Position numbers and translations under genes: made by a program. DNA of 64,000 nucleotides. It comes from Geosiphon pyriformis (lineage: Eukaryota > Glomeromycota > Glomeromycetes > Archaeosporales > Geosiphonaceae). This document shows, piece after piece, positions 60,448 through 64,000 of this stretch. How positions within the stretch are numbered: the stretch's first letter is position 1; the number at the start of each line of letters is the position of its first letter. The stretch lies in contig JAAOMT010000723.1 of the NCBI GenBank assembly GCA_016748015.1, positions 124,001 through 188,000 of the forward strand, given 5' to 3'. Below the pieces are notes generated by a model, which was not told where the DNA came from, made no database searches, and saw nothing but the letters and a program-made list of their open reading frames with translations.

Positions 60448-62762
60448 TGTATGATCATTTTGCAATTTTATATTAAATTTTAGAATAGAAATTATACATT
60501 TGTAATTTACGCTACTCAAAACTGATGTTCACACACTACATCAAAAATTAGCCACAACCCTGTACATACCTTCATCATTCCTTTAGGTAATTTCCCACCA
60601 CCAGACTAATTGGCGTTATTATTTCGAGATCTGAATCAAGATATTCTAGAGCAATAATTATCGGTTCACAATATAAAAGATTTGTATTTTTGCAAAAACT
60701 ATTATGTCCACGATTCATGGAGGTGTAATAATTAAAAATTAGATTCTAAAGATATTTAGGATTTCTATCACAATCAATTGAACTAGGCTTGATCCCGTTC
60801 TAAGGATAATCTAAGATGAGCTTAATAAGTGTTCAAAATGTAAAAGATAGAAACTTTGCATCTAATATCATGCACGATTCAAACTCTGAAGTCTGAGAGT
60901 TATGATGAAAGCTTCAAACTATCATCAATGAAAAGAATATTCTCAAACCAGTTTAATTATATAATCATACGCTAATTAATGCTAAATATCTTGATAATGA
61001 AATCCTTTTAATTCAAATTACTTATCTTTAAAATCCAGTTACAAAGGAAAGAAAAATTGCTTAAATTTAACCAGAATAAAATAATATTATCCCGTTGTCA
61101 CCCAGTCACCCAGTCACCCAGTCACCACGATAAGATAATAACATAAAAACTGAGATACGTACAATCCCCTGACAATTTAACCATTGGTTATACCAACGGA
61201 AATATGTTTATACCAGAATGCCCATGTTTTAATAAGAGACAGCACAAAACTTCCAACAAAAGTAACGAGTTATTCCGAAAAGAGATATGCTTTTTTTAGA
61301 ATATCATATTTTAATGGAAGTCAGTGTAAAACCTTTCACAAATAATATAGAAAAATCACAAGAGGACTATAAAAATAGGTTTTAATTTTCATTTTAAAAT
61401 ACTCTCAGAAATTTTTTGTAAAAAATGTATGTCAAAGCGTAGAGCTACAATTAGCACAATCTAATCTTGTTTTACATAAAACAAATAACCAGATTTTTAA
61501 CTAAAAACTTGACATAATTTATGAAAAAGTTAAAATTTATACAAAAAAACATTACTTTTTTATAAAAGTATACAAAAATTAGTACTAAAGAACAAGTTTT
61601 TAAATAATTAAAATTTAAATACATAACCAAAAAAAAATAAGTTAACAAATAATAAAAAATTTTAATTTATTTTATCTGTATAGTTATTAGTACCAAACAA
61701 CACATAATATATTATTTTAATTTTATTATTTAATCAAATTATCAAATTATCAAATATTATTATTTAATTAATAATTTGATTTATATAATACACAAATATA
61801 ATTAAAATACACAAATTTAATTAAAATATAATAATTGAATTATATAATATTTTAAATTATATAGTATTTAAAAAATTTACCAAAATATCTAATATTACAA
61901 CCAGATATATATATAAAAAAGCTTTGCTTTTCAAAAAAAATATTTTATTTTATTTAAGTTTAATTAAAACTAATTAATTATTACAAATTAATAAAATAAA
62001 TTTTTATTTAAAAAACCAAATTTTATTCATAATTATTTTTTTTAAAATTAAAATATTTTTTAACTGATACTCTAAAATTAATTATTTTACAAATTTGTAA
62101 AGAAATATTTCTTTTTTCAATAAATTTATTTTTTATTTTATTTTTTATTTTTTATTTTTATTAAAAATTTTGCAATCAAAAATTTTTGTAAAAAAGTTAA
62201 TTTTTATTACACAAGTTTATTAATATAAAATTAGTCATTTTAATAATATATGCTATTACTTAACAGAATTTAACATATATTATTATCAAAATTATTTTTT
62301 TAAATTATATAATTATTAATTATAATATTTATATAATATAAATAGTAGAAATTTATAAATAATAATCAAAAACATAATACAATATAATAATATATAAACA
62401 CTTATAATTGTATCTAATTTTACAAAATTATTAAAAAAATTAATTTAAATAATATTTATTAATAAATAAATAGTTTAATAATTTATTAATTGTTTATAAT
62501 TTAATCAAAATTAGTTTATTTTTATATAGCCAAAAATATATATATATACAATAATTTTAACTTACAAAAAAAATATTTATTTAACAATAAAAAATTAAAT
62601 AATTAAAAACCTTTTTTTTTAAAAAAAAATATTTGTAAAAACCACAAAAAAACATAATTAGAAATATAAAAATACTTTAAAAGATTTTTTTGTTAAATAA
62701 ATATAACAAAAAAAAAAAAACTTCTTTCTTTCTTATATTTACAAATCCTCAAAAAGTGCTTT
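60448..62762. other. AT-rich intergenic region before LINE copy B
   Basis: No supportable gene. It is extremely AT-rich from 61380 on. A 9-bp tandem repeat lies at 61097-61127. Confidence 0.5.
61097..61127. repeat. 9-bp tandem repeat (CAGTCACCC)
   Basis: About three and a half perfect units in AT-rich surroundings. Confidence 0.9.
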
Positions 62763-64000
62763 TCTAAAAAAGAAGTTTTTTTTATTTTTTCTTGTTAGTA
62801 TTTCACGATTTTTTTTTCTAATAACCCATTTTTCATGGACCTAAAGGCTACTTTTAATAGCAACATGTCTAAAAAGAAAGCACCAAAAGATGTTTTTTAT
62901 GATCTTACAGGTGGCTCTTTTTCACAGAAAAAGAAAATTGTGTTTGGGAATGTTAAGTATTCTAATGATAAAAAAGATATCTCTCTAAACAAATCTGAGT
63001 TTGGTGACAATGTGTTTTCTAATGTGGATAGTCTATCTGGTGATGAGAAAATTTCTAATATGACTGATATTAATATTAAGTCTTTTCTGGATTCAGCTGC
63101 CAATACTTCTAAAGCAAAACATGTCAATACTAGTGCTGCTTTTGGTTCTCCACTTGGTTCTCCCAACTTTGACATAAATAATAATGAAGAAATGTCTTTT
63201 CCTTCTTATCTATCAATTTTTTTGAATAAAAAGTGGGTTGATCCCAAAATCATCAAGACTCAGGTAGAGGTTTCAGTTAAGCAATCATTCACTTTGGACA
63301 TTAATCTCTTGACTGTAGAAGGAAAATCAGTGACAGCAAAAACCCAATTCATCAGAAAAATTTTTTCAACTATCAATGGTTTTGGGGAGACCACTATCCC
63401 TCAAAATTTGAAGAAATTATTTGATTGATATTTACTTTTAAGGAGAGCTACATTATTGGCCAGAAAGAAAGGAATTATCGTAAACAGTGATCTCAAAAAA
63501 CAAGGGATTCATTCAGATTAGGCCATGATAATCAAAAAAATTCTTATAGATACGCCAAAAAAGATGATCATTGCCACAGTTTCTGAGTTTGGTAATATTA
63601 AGTCAATCAAAATTCAGCTGATTGGAATGTGGCAAAAGGCTGTGGTAGAATTTGCTGAATTGGAATAGACAAAACAACTGGCATCAAGATGGTTATTCCT
63701 CATTGGAAAAAACTCAGTATGTGTAGCTATGGCTGTAAAAGATTAGGATACTTGGATGTCTAGGAATTGCTTTAGGGCATTTTTGTTTACTTTGCTGGTA
63801 GGAACAACTGTGTATGATTTTGGTACTCTTTTAGAAAGGGCTGGTGAGAAAACTTGTGTGATCAATTGTTTTCTGGAGACTGGCAACTGGACTTGCTGTA
63901 CTGTTATTGGTTTTGAGTTTGAAAGTAAGCTTAAATTTGCATTTCACATTGAGCTGATTTTTGGTGGTATGAAACTTTTTTGGGCTAGATTGGACTTGGT
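62763..64000 (+). mobile_element. LINE copy B, 5' part (continues past the window)
   Basis: Starts with the same TCTAAAAAAGAAG sequence as copy A and is followed by a T-rich leader and ORF1. It lies on the opposite strand to copy A, about 32 kb away. Only about 1.24 kb is in the window, ending in the region before the ORF1 zinc knuckle. It is much more AT-rich than copy A, and the differences are largely C-to-T and G-to-A. Confidence 0.88.
62835..64000 (+). pseudogene. LINE copy B ORF1, decayed
   Basis: ATG at 62835 (MDLKATFNSNMSKKKAPKD). The frame matches copy A ORF1: SKKKAPK, QKKK-V-GNVK, DVESLSGD versus NVDSLSGDEK, NTSKAKHVN. It stops at TGA 63426. The homology then continues through the RRM-like part (AMIIKKILID, VSEFGNIKSIKIQLIGMWQKAVVEF) with TAG codons at Trp or Gln positions (for example SD-stop-A near 63520). 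FRAFLFTLLVGTTVYDFGTL follows to the window edge. No functional protein is expected. Confidence 0.8.

Noticed and set aside
1-64000. tRNA, rRNA or CRISPR loci
   Set aside because: I scanned by eye for T-loop (GGTTCGAAT-like) contexts and spaced repeats and found none with supporting stems; the repeats seen are tandem, not spacer-separated.

Overview
The window looks like nuclear DNA of an arbuscular mycorrhizal fungus (Glomeromycotina, Rhizophagus-like); this is an inference. It is very AT-rich, and its genes have short GT-AG introns. The gene content is typical of that group: tyrosine-kinase-like kinase and Sel1-repeat genes, MATH-BTB and BTB-BACK-TLDc adaptors, F-box proteins, and a high-copy LINE with RRM/zinc-knuckle, APE-endonuclease, RT and RNase H parts. 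I rebuilt exons by hand from splice sites, reading phase and family motifs. The start and end of each CDS entry give the coding span including introns.

Layout. 0.15-2.5 kb (-): broken kinase and broken Sel1 genes. 4.25-5.14 kb (-): complete NME6-type nucleoside diphosphate kinase. 6.9-8.4 kb (-): MATH-BTB adaptor. 12.0-13.6 kb (-): BTB-BACK-TLDc protein. 17.4-20.2 kb (-): 16-exon cytochrome P450. 21.1-21.6 kb (-): small secreted protein. 24.07-30.83 kb (-): near full-length but dead LINE with poly-A tail. 35.8-36.8 kb (+): F-box/Cys protein. 40.0-41.6 kb (+): second BTB-BACK-TLDc protein. 42.5-44.3 kb (+): PPN1-type endopolyphosphatase. 45.05-47.16 kb (+): unrecognised protein made of four tandem ~149-residue units. 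49.5-50.5 kb (+): second F-box/Cys protein. 54.7-56.7 kb (+): FHA-RING ubiquitin ligase. 59.3-60.4 kb (+): unrecognised 327-residue protein. 62.76 kb to the end (+): 5' part of a second LINE copy.

Themes. Ubiquitin-pathway specificity factors dominate: one MATH-BTB, two BTB-TLDc, two F-box and one FHA-RING. The endopolyphosphatase is relevant to AM fungi, which move phosphate as vacuolar polyphosphate. The spacers between genes are extremely AT-rich with many microsatellites. I saw no rRNA, tRNA or CRISPR.

The most unusual items are the four-unit repeat protein and its palindromic promoter region, the 6-nt microexon in the P450, and the C-to-T/G-to-A style of decay in both LINE copies.
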